From assembly GCF_024868665.1 (NCBI RefSeq), contig NC_079893.1:14867286-14931285 (forward strand): a DNA stretch of 64,000 bases, given 5' to 3'. Shown here one piece after another: positions 1-11,576 of the stretch. Under the pieces are notes generated by a model. That model saw only the letters and a program-made list of their open reading frames with translations, ran no database searches and was not told the origin of the DNA. The position numbers and the translations under genes were made by a program. The stretch's first letter is position 1; every line of letters begins with the position of its first letter. The DNA is from Triplophysa rosa (lineage: Eukaryota; Chordata; Actinopteri; Cypriniformes; Nemacheilidae).

Positions 1-719
1 TTTATTAAAGCATTAAAATATAATCAACATTATTAATCACACTTACAATATCAAGGGAATGAGATTAACAAGTATGCCATTATTGTGCAGCCCTACAATG
101 AGGTATTTTGATATTGAAATTAAACATATTCATTCATGACAAGAAAAAGAAAAAGTAAAGTGAGTGAATGTGTGTCGTTTCCCTAATTTCTATTTAAAAT
201 GTGTGCCATGAGATATCAGATTATACCTGTGTTTGGGAACCCCTTATTTATATTATCATATATGTTGCTATAGTGTTATTATATACTCAACAAAAGTGCA
301 GAACCCGGAACATAATCAACAGCTATAGCAGGAAAAAAGAGCTGAATTTAGGGGCTTTGTATTTGCCAAAGTTAGACCAACACGATCCAAAAGCTATTTG
401 CTGCCGTGGCAGGTTAACTTTTCTATCATTATAATTGCAGCATAAAGTGTAGCCAGCTTTTCAAGGTTTAAATGCACTAAAATGCTCCTCGGTTGGCGCC
501 GTCTTTGATTTAGCCAAAAAAATGCAGTTTGACTAAACTTTATTTCGCAATCTTTCTCTTTAAATATACTCAAAATTGTTTGGGTTGCCAGCTGATGCAC
601 CTTTTTAGATAATATCATTAAAAAGCTAACAACCATAAGTGTAAAGACAATTATATTCTTTGCATGAAAACATGTCAACATAATGTTCTTTTTAAGTTTA
701 GAATTTGATTTGTAAAGAC

Positions 720-950
720 TGCGATGTAAAGAAGCTTTTTTACACTGTGGCCACTAGCGGGATGTACTCTTAACAGTGTTAAGGTACAGCTAAGAGTGCT
801 CCAGACCAACCTTCCGAACATACAGTATAACTTACAGAAGGTATACTTAACTAAGAACGTTTTGGGAAACACATATTAACGGTAAGGTACAACTTAAGGT
901 ATAACTTAAGAACGACGTAGCGTTAAGAAGGTTTTGGGAAACGCGGCCCA
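720..950. repeat. Degenerate MITE-like repeat with 'gttttgggaaac' motifs
   Basis: The phrase 'cgttttgggaaac' occurs near 858 and a close variant 'ggttttgggaaacgcggccc' near 930. They are separated by repeated 'taaggtacaacttaag'-type words. A weaker echo (ttaaggtgtaacttcag ... cgggaaatgcagccctg) is seen near 4388-4446. This looks like an old non-autonomous element with internal repeats. I could not define termini or a target duplication. Confidence 0.35.
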
Positions 951-3224
951 GATCATTCACACTGTAAAAGTAATTTATTCATTGTCTTTCTTAATTTTGT
1001 GCATATTATGTTTTAATGTACTTGAATGCTGTATGTTTCAGGATAAGTTAAGAAGGTTAACCACACGTACAGTGGGTCGAGGACCAGGCAGACACGCACA
1101 GAGAACATCAGACTCAGAATATAAAATGCGCAGAAAATAAAACACAAGTAAAATCCAAGACTCACAGTCAGCTACTAGTCAATGTATAATTGGAATAGAA
1201 ACATTGCTTGATTTAACGTAAATTTGAATGTCAGTTAATGACATTTATTAATGTAGTAAAGTTAGTAAACTATGCAAGTTATTTTACGGACTTATCTTTA
1301 AATGGGTTGATGTCAAATGGAGTTTACATTTATAAATTATCATTATATGTTTGACATAAATTTGACTTGGCCAATAATTGTTTACCTTTGAATGTTTTAC
1401 ATTGTTACTGCTTCACTTCTTGAAAAGGTCTCCTACAAGTCATAATTTTACAAAGATTTTTTTTGGCACTTAAATCACTATCCTTAAGAACATTTCTATA
1501 ACTTTTTATAAATATGGGCCCTCACCTGTGTTTATGTTTGGGGAAATACCAGTAGATTTCGCTCCATGCAAGTGAGATTAGCTAGTGGGAACTGTGTCAT
1601 TTCGCCATTGCGGTGACTAAAAAAATCCAATTCATTACTTGCAATAAATTTCGATATCTTGTGTAGGCCTATTTTGGTAATTGAATTAATCTTACGTTTC
1701 ATTCATATAATGAAAAATCCTGTTTTAGGGGTACCCTTTACCAGAAAGAATGAATGTGCATTTTCCCCATATTCCATTTAAAATATTGTGGTGGCGAAAT
1801 AAACCGATTTAGGTGGTTTCTGGAATGAAATTGTTTGAAATATACTGTATGTAATACAATAAACATTTTTTAGCTAATGCTGCTCTCTACATTTTTAACT
1901 GATTGACATACGGACTATATTTCAGTAAGACGTGCAATTTAAACATAAATTCTGATGTGCATTTATGTTCATGGCATTTATAATAAATAAAGACACGACT
2001 GTGCGCTTGATCCGCGCTGCATGACACATCACGGGTGGGGTTAGGGGCTACTACATCCCTGAAATTAGTTTGCAGGGAGGGATGTCTGGGTTATAACCAG
2101 TCCCGCGTTTGGCTTTTGCCGACCTGGGATAACGCATTCTTAGATTCCTTGTGTTTCCTTCTTAGATTCTCATGAATGAAATGCGTATAAATAACAAGCG
2201 ATGTTGCAATATCGTGTAACTCTCCAAAACAACGGGTGTCAAATTTCCAGTTTTTCATATTAAAATAACGAGAAATACATAATGCATCCCCTAAATGGCC
2301 TAGTATTAATCATCATTAATACTGATATAATGATTAATCTTAAAAATCAGAAAGAGTTTAGCAATAAAATCCGAACAATATGTAGCCCATACAATTTTCA
2401 TGAATAATTATTATTTTCTGTTCTTTTTTCCAGAGCGCATCATAAATAAATAAAATTTTCTGCGCTACAGGTTTTGCTTCTTGTTCTGGTGTTAAAGTCT
2501 AAAGAGTTTTCTATTGATTTGTTCAACACAACGTGCTTTTATGCTACTAGTTTTTATTTTTATAATAGGCTACAGATCAAAACCAAACAGACATGGAGAT
2601 AGAAATGACATAGAAAACGACATCAATGGATTTATATGTGGTGTAGCCTACGGTGGTTAGAGGTCCCATAGTAAAACAAAAACAGTTTTTGTAATTTGTC
2701 ATGTTAAGAACGTTCCAAGTCCGTTATCTAATTTACACTTAATCCAGAAATGCATGCCAGGCTACGTTGCTGCCCAGGAAAAGCAAAAGCGAGCGCGATA
2801 AAACCATAATAATTCAAATTCTGTGTCCTCATAAACTACATTTACATAAACAAATATTGGAATAGTTTCATGAGCTTAAATCTTCGAAAATAATATTAAA
2901 AAATCTGCCATTCCCTATATAGTAATTATGTTCAAGATTGCAGAAGCCCGTGCGCATCAGTGTGCCTTTTCTTAAATTACACTTATTTTCCTCCTGTGTT
3001 TTTTCCTGTAAAACGGCATTGAAACACTTGGAACATTGCAAAAAAAGCACTACATAGAATTTAATTGAACAAGTTAAATGCTCCAGTAGCAGCAGTTTTT
3101 CCTTTACATATTTTAATGTGGGTCCACAATACTGTAACCCATTGACATTAGTTGAGAAATGTAAACGCTATTCACAAGTTCGCCAATGCAAATAATAATG
3201 ATGGCAGGGATAATGCTGATAGCA

Positions 3225-3480
3225 GGGGTAGGTAAAATATGCGTATGGCGTGCTGTCCAGGGAGCGGGCTCCAAGCTCGCCGGTTCCTTCCGAACCCGGA
3301 ACACTCTCCCCCTGATGTGGGTGAGTGCGCCGAGCTCGGAAACGGGGAGATGAGACGGGGAGGTGGAGGGGTGTTGAATTACTTGTAGAGATGGCGCAGG
3401 TGCGATTTCTGGTCTTATTTATAAGGAGTCTCGCTTGAGCTGATTGCTGATAGCGAACCATCCGAAATGATTATGTGCTC
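3225..3480 (-). promoter_or_regulatory. GC-rich block with TATA-like box, possible old LTR or promoter
   Basis: This is an isolated GC- and CpG-rich block in AT-rich surroundings. Read on the - strand it has a CTTATAAATA sequence (about 3416-3425) upstream of the GC-rich part, the arrangement expected of a promoter or a retroelement LTR. No coding motif follows. It could equally be a remnant of an unrecognised repeat, so the call rests on composition plus the box only. Confidence 0.22.
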
Positions 3481-4802
3481 CGGCTTCTCCCGAACTTTGT
3501 TAATGAAACATAATTTATGCTTCATACAAAAAATAAAAACGCAGCTTCCTCGTTTACTGGTTTTCTGACATTTTTCGTGTTTTTAACATGATTTTAATCT
3601 TCATGTACTGTCCGTAGTGATTCGGATATGCATAATACTGGACAAAATATGTGTTATGTGTAATGTTAAAATGCAAACGAGAACTCTCTCGGGATCCCTT
3701 AGTGTTCGGGAATCTCGGCAGCAGCCCATGTTGCCCATTGGGTTGACGGCATAATACATATAATTTTACAAATGCACACATTCTTGAAAAACGCGTCGGT
3801 AGTTGTTAAGAAAATTTTGCAAAGCCATGCTTTCGATGGTCTGTCTGTACCGCTTGTATTTTGAAATTCAGCATTCAGCATTCAGTGTACAAGCACAATA
3901 AACGTGTGAACTATACAAGTAATTGTAAGTTACTGGAATACACTTTTTTAATGCATCGCAACAGCAAGTGGCTTTGCATGACCCTCCGACACAAAGTTTG
4001 AGATCCTTTGATATGACCATACTGCCAGTTAGTGTAGCGGGGTTGATACATTTGGGCATGAGATTGCGGGTTCTCACACTCATTTCAAAATTAAATAATA
4101 TCGATGGTTGGATTTAGTTTGCAATTTGGTTTATTTTTATCCTATGAGTCCTAATAAATGCAACTTCAACTATTTCTAAAGTGCTTATTTTATAAAGAAT
4201 GCCGCTACCTCACATAACGCAGTAAAGCAGTACTTGTATAGAGTGAATAATTGATTGTCGAACGATCAATATTTATTCAGCACCACCACCATGGAAAGCA
4301 CCTGGTAACGTGGGACGTAAGAAAGTAACCTCTTATAGGTATAGTTTAGGAAGTAGGCTATACGCCTAGAAAATGAATAACTTGAGTTAAGGTGTAACTT
4401 CAGAGTCTTCATAGCTAAGAGACAACATTATCGGGAAATGCAGCCCTGTTATATTTAACATTTTATTTTGGGATCACAGCACAGGATATTGGTAGTTGAC
4501 GAATAAATTGGTTAGTTTTACATTATTTTATATTATTAATATTTATGTTTATCATATAAAATAACATAACAGGGATTTTATCATATAAAATAGCATAAGA
4601 GAGATTTATCTTCGTTCTTGGGTTTTTTCCTACATTTTTGCTGTCACACCATAGGACAAATTTGCATATTAATCATTTAATGATTATTGATTTAATTATT
4701 GATTTAATCATTAAATTAAGCGTATCATTGCCATTTTTTAATAAAATAAGTTTAACAGCAAAGATAAAATATCAGTAGGGTCTGCATTGCTGGATGTGAC
4801 TC

Positions 4803-4940
4803 TTATTTTGACAACGGAGCCGCTAAGGTTTACGCGTCTACACACAATTACGCGTCCACGCATCTAACGTCTGTAGACGAAATTACGTCTTTAGGCGCAA
4901 TAACGCGTCCACGCGTCTAACGTCTGTACACGTTACATCT
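4803..4940. repeat. Short minisatellite-like array rich in acgcgtc/acgtc words
   Basis: Two adjacent units of roughly 50-55 bp share the order 'acgcgtccacgc(a/g)tctaacgtctgta' followed by an 'acgt' arm and a 'tcta/ttta' arm. The word acgcgtc occurs four times within 90 bases. CpG density is far above the flanking AT-rich DNA. Confidence 0.5.
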
Positions 4941-5369
4941 AAAGACATTTTTGATCAAACGGCCTTCCATATCAGAGCAGCATTTAAAAGTTTGTTTGAA
5001 ACGCGTAATGGTGCTTAGTTTTCCCTTTCTTGGCAATAGCGGGACAAGGTATGTTATATTCATATTGCATTTCATGCTATTGTGTTTATTTCTCATTTTT
5101 AGGATGAAGTATTTCTGTTTGAGTAAACCACGCTGTGTAATGCTGTGAAGTTCACATTGTTACGTATTGCATACGTACTGCTTGAGTTTAATTTTATGTT
5201 TCTTTTTTGTATAGTTTTACGGTGATAAACGATGCAGTAAGGATAAAGTGCAGTGTGGTGCATTGAAGTGTTGTGATGTATGGAAAGAGTAAAACAATCA
5301 CTACATTCCTTGAGTTGATTGCATCAAGGCTGAATAAAACTGCAAACACCCGTCAAAACTCTCTGCATC

Positions 5370-6330
5370 ATGTTTCGAATGCCAAAGGGGCCGCTACAAA
5401 AGAAATAGACAGTAAAATATTTAATGTCACAAATTGTTCGGGGGAATGAACCCAAATGCAGGCGGCAGTAGGAAACACAAAGACTTTTAATAATAACAAC
5501 AAAAAGGACCCACGATGGGGTAAAAAAACAAGGGAAACAGAATAACTAAACTCACACTGAAAAGAACTTCAGCTGGGCTAGAAAAAAACAAGGCAACGAG
5601 ACAAGGTAATCCAAATGGTATTGTACATGGTAGACAAGGCAAACAGAGCAAACACGCAAGTAGAACAAACAAAACGAATCAGCACAAGACAGCAGACACA
5701 AGGGCATTATATAGGGAGACTAACAAAGGATAATTAACAAGGGACAGGTGTTGGGAATGAAACACTGATGGAAAGCTAAACGAGGAGATGAGAGGGGTGG
5801 GGCCAAAGACGAGACCGGAGAGAGCGCATGCTATGTCAAAACCAACAATAACATGCGTCTCTCCACACAAAACATGGGGCTCTGTCATGATTCTGCCACA
5901 AGACCAAGAAAGACATGACATGATGAGGCAGAATCATGACAATTTAATGAATCAAAAGATACAGAAGATTTTTACAAACAATGGCTTTTGCTTAAATCCA
6001 GTTATAACGAATTGTCGACAAGCAGAGCGGCAGCAAATGTTTAAAAGCTAAAAAGTGCTTTCTATGAGCATGGGGATAAAGTGGGAAAAGTACTTGCATG
6101 GCAAATTGAACAACGGCAAACAGAACGTGCCATTATAACCATAGTAGGTCCATGGGAAAGTATAGTAGATCCATTAAAAATGAATTAAGTATTAAGTCAT
6201 TATTATACAAATCTGTACAGTCCTGAATGCCCCGTTAACTTGGATATTCAGACACAATTTTTGGATAATTTAAATTTACCACAACTATCAGAGGAATATT
6301 AGAAAAATACTGGACGAAGACATAACAGTG
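5370..6330 (+). mobile_element. L1-type LINE, 5' segment of ORF2 (split by solo LTR)
   Basis: This is the first visible piece of an L1-clade LINE. After mentally removing the solo LTR at 5425-5941, an open frame reads through the junction and continues with residues typical of the region between endonuclease and RT in L1 ORF2 (a 'YEHGDKVGKVLAWQ' stretch near 6063-6105). A stop at about 6186-6188 and another near 6299 show that it is dead. The endonuclease domain is not visible, so the copy is 5'-truncated or decayed. The reading frame resumes at 10158 beyond the L2 insertion. Confidence 0.7.
5419..5947 (-). mobile_element. Solo LTR, family S (copy 1), 6-bp target duplication
   Basis: A 517-bp unit (5425-5941) begins TGTCAC and ends ATGACA, with TG...CA ends like an LTR. 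It is flanked by direct repeats 'atttaa' (5419-5424 and 5942-5947). Read on the - strand it carries a TATATAA box (about 5708) and an AATAAA-type signal near the far end, as expected for an LTR promoter and polyadenylation site. The same family recurs at 12789-13307 and 29783-30331. No internal retroelement sequence is attached, so these are solo LTRs. Superfamily is uncertain: gypsy-like by the 5-6-bp duplications. Confidence 0.75.
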
Positions 6331-6494
6331 CATGAAATTGAACTCAACTCAACTCTCAACTCAACTTTATTTATATAGCGCTTTTACAATTTTCATTGTT
6401 ACAAAGCAGCTGCACATGAGACACATTGACTACAAGCAAAACAATCAAAGTTGTACCTGCAAAAACAAGAAAAGGTTGAAAACACAGAAGACAG

Positions 6495-6660
6495 ACACAC
6501 CCACACACAAAACACTCCACACACACAACACGCACACGCACCAACACACACAGACACAGAGACACACACACACACGGATGCGCACGCACACACACACAAC
6601 ACACACACACACACGTACGTACACAGACAAGTACGCACACACACACACGCTCAGTGAGAG
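6495..6660. repeat. (CA)n microsatellite in the L2 3' UTR
   Basis: About 165 bp of CA/GT dinucleotides with interspersed CG, CT and GA interruptions. The remains of the same tract are present in the short L2 fragment at 39795-40051, so it is part of the element's 3' UTR rather than an independent expansion. Open frames across it are repeat artefacts. Confidence 0.9.
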
Positions 6661-7287
6661 CACACATTTAGGATAAAGGAGAGAGAAGCACAGGTCAAAT
6701 ATAACAGATAATAAATTCCTATATGCAATATTAATTAAGTAAAACTTTAAAATTCTAAAGCAGCCCCCCCGGTCAGGCAGATAGTGCAAAAACAGTATGC
6801 AAACGGTGGCGAGGAACCCAAAACTCTAATCGAGAAAAAAAACCTCAGGAGAACCCAGGCCCAACCAGGGGATTCCAGTTCCCCTCTGGCAAAAGCTGCT
6901 GCCTCTGCACAAGCTCCAGAGAACTTGCACAACAAGGCTAAATAAAATAAATAAACTTAATAATAAAATAAATTATAGTTTAAGATTATCATTAATAATC
7001 TAATAGCATTTGAAATTTTGTGGTGAAGACATGTCAAGAGACCGCGTCCTTCTTTATCCAGCTCTATCATCTCAGCTCTTGTCAGGTCCCCACTTCCCAT
7101 TCTCCGCTCTACCATCAGGTCAGGCCATGAACTGCATCCTGCTCGCTGTGGTAACCTTGGAACAATGAGACAAGACTGGCTGAGAGTAGAGTACTGTTCT
7201 GTACTCTTTGATGCAACAAGTACATCAGTTGTGTTTTTGGTTCCGGTTGATCTAACTAATGCAGCCTAAACCCTCTGAAGATTTATA

Positions 7288-10143
7288 TTATGGAAGAGTA
7301 GTGTATGCAAGATTAAAAAGATGCGTCTTTAGTCTAGATTTAAACTGACAGAGTGTGTCTGCCTCCCGGACAGTGCAGGGAAGACTATTCCAAAGTTTAG
7401 GCGCTAGATAGGAAAAGGATCTACCACCTGCACTTGATTTTGAAATTCTAGGTATTACCAACTGACAGGACGCCTGAGAGCGTAATGCACGTGAAGGACT
7501 GTAATACAAAAGGAGTTCATTCAAGTACTGAGGAGCTAAACCATGTAAGGCTTTATAGGTAATAAGCAAGATTTTAAAGTTAACGCGATGCTTTATAGGT
7601 AACCAGTGCAAGGTTGACAGAACCGGGCTAATATGTTCATACTTTTTTGTACGTGTAAGAACTCGAGCTGCCGCGTTTTGGACCAATTGGAGTTTTTGTA
7701 ATAAGCCTGCAGGGCAACCACCTAACAGTGCATTACAGTAATCTAGTCTTGATGTCATGAATGCATGAATTAACTTCTCTGCATCTGAGATTGACAGCAT
7801 ATGACGTAGTTTAGATATATTCTTAAAATGGAAAAACGCAATTTTACAGGTGTTGGCGACGTGGCTCTCAAATGACAGATTACTATCGAATAGAACGCCA
7901 AGATTCTTTGCTGACGACGAGGGTTTTATGGAACATCCGTCAATAGTTAAACAGTATTCTTGGTTGTTACTTATAGCAGTTTTCGGTCCAATAAGTAACA
8001 CTTCCGTTTTGTCCGAGTTCAGTAATAAAAAGTTGTTACTCATCCAGTTTTTTATATCGACTATGCATTCCATTATTCGATGGAACTGCTGTGTTTCATG
8101 AGGCTTCGAGGAAATATAAAGTTGAGTATCATCAGCATAACAGTGAAAGCTAACTCCGTGTCGCTTTATTATATCTCCTAGAGGTAGCATGTATAATGCG
8201 AAGAGCAGAGGCCCTAAGACTGAGCCCTGTGGTACACCGTACTGGACTTGCGATTTGCGTGACACCTCATTGTTTATTGCTACAAATTGAAAACGGTCGG
8301 ATAAATAAGATTTAAACCATTTCAAAGCTATTCCCTTAATGCCGACATAATTTTCGAGTCTATGTAGGAGTGTGCTGTGGTCAATGGTATCGAATGCAGC
8401 ACTAAGGTCTAGCAGCACCAATAACGAGATACAACCTCGGTCAGACGCCAATAGCAGATCATTTGTAACTCTGATCAAAGCAGTCTCTGTACTGTGACAT
8501 GCTCTAAATCCAGACTGGAATTCTTCATTGATGTCATTCCTTTGGAGGAAGGAGCATAATTGAGTTGAAACTACTTTTTCCAGAACTTTAGATATGAAAG
8601 GTAGATTCGATATAGGCCTGTAGTTCCTTAGTTCTCTAGGGTCGAGTTGGGGTTTTTTGACAAGGGGCCTTATAACAGCCACCTTATATGCTTTAGGCAC
8701 ATGTCCTAATGTCAGAGATGAGTTAATAATACCAAGAAGAGGATCTATAATTTCTGGGAGCATCTCTTTCAGTAGATTTGTAGGTATAGGGTCTAGTATG
8801 CATGTTGTTGATTTAGATGATCTAATAATTTTAGACAGCTCATCTTGATCTACGGTATAAAATAATTGCATTTTCTCCTTAAGGGCGCTGTAGTTAGTTT
8901 GTTCAGCGGGTTTCACTTCTGATTGCATTGTTATAATTTTTTCTCTAATATCTTGGATTTTATATGTGAAGTAGTTCATAAATTCATCACTGCTATGCTG
9001 ATATACAGGATCAGAAGTCACTGACGATTTATTTTTTGTTAATTTAGCCACCGTGTTAAATAAAAACCTAGGGTTGTGCTGGTTTTCTTCTATTAGTGAT
9101 GAAAAGTAGGCGGATCTAGAAGTTATTAGGGCTTTCCTGTATTTTCGAATACTATCCTTCCATGCTGTACGAAATACCTCTAATTTAGTTTTCTTAAAGT
9201 TGCGCTCCATTTTTCGGGCCGCTTTCTTTAGAGCCTGAGTGTGTTCATTATACCACGGTGTGGGGCTGCCATTTTTAATCTTCTTTAAACGTAGTGGAGC
9301 AACTTTGTCTAGCGTTACCGAGAAGGTGGAATTAAAATTTTCAGTGGTAATGTCAAGATCTTCAACGTTATTTCTCATGATTTGAGACAATTCGGGCAGA
9401 TTATCGAGAAACGCATCTTTGGTAGTTGAAGTTATTGTTCTACCATATTTGTAACAATGAGTTTTATTTGCAGCCGTAGGCCAGTGAAGCAAACATAATA
9501 CCAGATAATGATCCGAAATGTCTTCACTCTGCTGAAGGATTTTAACGTCGTCCACATTTATACCGTAAGACAGTATTAAATCTAAAGTATGATTACGAAG
9601 GTGAGTGGGTCCTGACACATGTTGACTAATGCCCATGGAGTTAAGAGTGTCTTTGAAAGCCATTCCTAAGGCATCTGTAACGTTATCTACGTGGATGTTA
9701 AAGTCACCAACGACAAGGAGTCTATCTGCGGCCAGTACTAGTTCTGATAAGAACCCACCAAATTCTTTAATAAAATCTGTGTGGTGCCCTGGAGGCCTAT
9801 ATACAATAGCTAGAATCAATTTAAAAAGTGTTTTATCTTTAGTATTAGGTGTTGAAACATGAAGAACCATGACTTCAAAAGAATTATATTTAGAGTTCGA
9901 CTTCTGGGAAATGCTAAGAGAGTTATTGTAAAGTGCTGCGACACCTCCCCCTCTGCCTTTTAGACGAGGCTCGTGTTTATAATAATAATCTTGGGGGACA
10001 GATTCATTTAAAGCAATATAATCATCTGATTTTAGCCATGTTTCTGTCAAACAGAGCATGTCTATTTTATGATCTGTTATCATATCGTTAACAAAAAGTG
10101 CTTTATTAGAGAGAGATCTAATATTTCTTAATGAAGAGGCCAT
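7288..10143 (-). CDS. L2 LINE ORF2: endonuclease-reverse transcriptase, open frame
   Basis: This is an unbroken frame of 952 codons if started at the first ATG inside the element (10143). The frame extends a few codons further into the flank, so the native start is probably lost. Residue numbers below count from the frame's upstream edge, seven codons earlier. An apurinic-type endonuclease occupies about 14-225: catalytic Glu in 'LTETWL' (41), 'GDFNIH' (153-158) and 'SDH' (217-219). A reverse transcriptase spans about 455-740, with 'DLSAAFD' (586-592), 'PQGSVLGP' (645-652) and an intact YADD (676-679). A C-terminal region with 'RLDYCNALLGG' and 'LHWLPI' is typical of L2/CR1. The family makes nicks and reverse-transcribes its own RNA at the target. 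Missing 5' UTR/ORF1 argues that this copy cannot move by itself. Confidence 0.85.
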   Translation of the reverse strand: MASSLRNIRSLSNKALFVNDMITDHKIDMLCLTETWLKSDDYIALNESVPQDYYYKHEPRLKGRGGGVAALYNNSLSISQKSNSKYNSFEVMVLHVSTPNTKDKTLFKLILAIVYRPPGHHTDFIKEFGGFLSELVLAADRLLVVGDFNIHVDNVTDALGMAFKDTLNSMGISQHVSGPTHLRNHTLDLILSYGINVDDVKILQQSEDISDHYLVLCLLHWPTAANKTHCYKYGRTITSTTKDAFLDNLPELSQIMRNNVEDLDITTENFNSTFSVTLDKVAPLRLKKIKNGSPTPWYNEHTQALKKAARKMERNFKKTKLEVFRTAWKDSIRKYRKALITSRSAYFSSLIEENQHNPRFLFNTVAKLTKNKSSVTSDPVYQHSSDEFMNYFTYKIQDIREKIITMQSEVKPAEQTNYSALKEKMQLFYTVDQDELSKIIRSSKSTTCILDPIPTNLLKEMLPEIIDPLLGIINSSLTLGHVPKAYKVAVIRPLVKKPQLDPRELRNYRPISNLPFISKVLEKVVSTQLCSFLQRNDINEEFQSGFRACHSTETALIRVTNDLLLASDRGCISLLVLLDLSAAFDTIDHSTLLHRLENYVGIKGIALKWFKSYLSDRFQFVAINNEVSRKSQVQYGVPQGSVLGPLLFALYMLPLGDIIKRHGVSFHCYADDTQLYISSKPHETQQFHRIMECIVDIKNWMSNNFLLLNSDKTEVLLIGPKTAISNNQEYCLTIDGCSIKPSSSAKNLGVLFDSNLSFESHVANTCKIAFFHFKNISKLRHMLSISDAEKLIHAFMTSRLDYCNALLGGCPAGLLQKLQLVQNAAARVLTRTKKYEHISPVLSTLHWLPIKHRVNFKILLITYKALHGLAPQYLNELLLYYSPSRALRSQASCQLVIPRISKSSAGGRSFSYLAPKLWNSLPCTVREADTLCQFKSRLKTHLFNLAYTTLP

Positions 10144-10157
10144 CGACTCCATGAAAT

Positions 10158-11576
10158 CTGGCAAAGCAGCTTGATGGCATTTCTATCGATATCTATAAAA
10201 AAATTAAAGAAAAACTATTGCAACTACAATGCCATGAAGAAATACTTCCAACTTCGATGAGAGAAGCACTAATTACATTATTACCAAAACCAGAAAAAAA
10301 TAAAAGATGCGAAAATATGTGTCCAATTAGTCTTTTAAATTCGGATACAAAAATATTATGTAAAATCTTTGCAAAAATGCTAGAATTAACAGACCTGATA
10401 GGAATTGACCAAAATGGTTTTATACAGCGAAGATAGGGTTTTCTTAATGTTCAAAGAGTACTTAATATTCTTAATGAACAGAGGGGGGGAACAAGATACA
10501 GCCCTTCTATCATTGGATGCCGAAAAGGCCTTTGATAGGGTCGAATGGCCATATTTATATGAACTATTAGATAGATTAGGGTTTGGCAAACAATTTCAAA
10601 GTTTGATTAAGTTACTTTATTATAATACTATGGCAGCCGTTTTGACAAATGATAGGGTTTCAAAACCATTCAGTATTGGTAGGGGGTGAAGGCAGGGGTG
10701 TCTTTTTCACCTCTCCCCTTTGCTATTTCTATAGAATCCTTTGCTCTCGCTGTAAAAAGTCATGTGGGCCTAAATGGCATAACAATGGGACAGGAAGAAC
10801 ATATAATTGGTTTATTCGCAGACGATATTATTTTCTTTAAAAAAAATCTAGATTCACCTATACTTGCATTATTAGAATAAACTGAAATATTTTGGGAAAT
10901 TTCAGGGTACAAAATTATTACATCTAAATGTTCTATTATGCTATTAAACGAAAATGATAGACAGTGTCCCAGCAGGTGGATTACAACTTTTAATTAAACT
11001 GACTGTTTTATATATTTGGGCATTAAAATTGTACCCAAGATTGAAGAAATTTCTCAAGTGAATTACAACCCTCTTTATGACAGTATAAACCAGTCAATAG
11101 AAAGATGGTCATCTTTACCAAGATCCCTAATTGGTAGAAAAAATATTTTAAAAATGAACTTTTTGCCAAAGTTTTTATATTTATTTCAGAATATTCTCCT
11201 CCTGCAAACCTTTTTAAAAGATTTACAATGTTTTTTACTAAATTTATCTGGAACAACAGATGTCCACGACTCCGGCTCTCTCTTTTGTATCTCCTATATG
11301 ATAGGGGAGGACTTCAGTGTCCTAACATACAGTGGTACAATTGGGCATACCAACTCAGAACACTCATGCTTTATTTTTCATCCCAGTACCCTTACCCATG
11401 GATGAATATAGAATATTTGTCTGTTAAATCTGGTCTACCCCTAAATCTGTATCTCTACTCTTCAGAATTGAAAGATCTTTCAAAAATCTACTGTAAATCC
11501 CATTGTGGTGAACATGAGATCTGGGCTGAGAAGGGGATTAAGAAGGTAGGGGATCTATATGTAAATGTTACGATAC
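10158..11576 (+). pseudogene. L1-type LINE ORF2, reverse transcriptase segment
   Basis: This continues the L1 ORF2 after the L2 insertion. The order of motifs is that of L1 RT: '[13 protein letters not shown]' (about 10268-10306), 'PISLLN' (10323-10340), '[14 protein letters not shown]' (about 10510-10551), 'RQGC' just after a stop at 10687-10689, and 'GLFADD' with the FADD active site at 10815-10826. It then passes into the connection region ('SLIGRKNILKMNFLPKFLYLF', about 11124-11187). At least three stops and frameshifts break it. It is cut at 11576 by the 5' LTR of a gypsy element, and the C-terminus resumes at 20342. 'FADD' and the 'DAEKAFDR' form separate it from the L2 copies, which have 'YADD' and 'DLSAAFD'. 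Confidence 0.85.

Larger units (their letters stand above)
1..5369. other. AT-rich gene-free stretch, host-like
   Basis: No open frame here resembles a known protein, and the longest (about 97 codons) have no recognisable motif. The DNA is AT-rich with scattered TAAT/ATTA runs and looks like intergenic or intronic fish DNA. Three subregions stand out and are listed separately: a degenerate repeat near 720-950, a GC-rich block near 3230-3480, and a short tandem array near 4800-4940. A host exon hidden here cannot be excluded without transcript data. Confidence 0.5.
6331..10157 (-). mobile_element. L2-clade LINE, copy 1, inserted in the L1
   Basis: The element runs 10149 to 6339 on the - strand and is flanked by 'catgaaat' duplications (6331-6338 and 10150-10157), so its insertion into the L1 ORF2 is well defined. 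Its 3' end is a short tandem tail of (TTGAG) units, visible as 'aactcaactctcaactcaac' on the + strand. The 3' UTR holds a long (CA/GT)n tract and the conserved 3' segment 'tttatttatatagcgctttt' used by fish L2 elements. The 5' end is truncated inside ORF2 just upstream of the endonuclease; no ORF1 is present. The same 3' end recurs alone at 39795-40051. Confidence 0.88.

Noticed and set aside
1980..2160. GC-richer patch considered as a tRNA-derived SINE head
   Set aside because: No A-box/B-box pair or tRNA-like fold could be identified.
5487..5672. 61-codon Cys/Leu/Phe-rich - strand frame
   Set aside because: It lies inside a solo LTR and is not kept in the two other copies.
6332..6789. Several open frames of 68-114 codons across the (CA)n tract
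   Set aside because: They read His/Thr or Cys/Val dinucleotide repeats only and lie in the L2 3' UTR.
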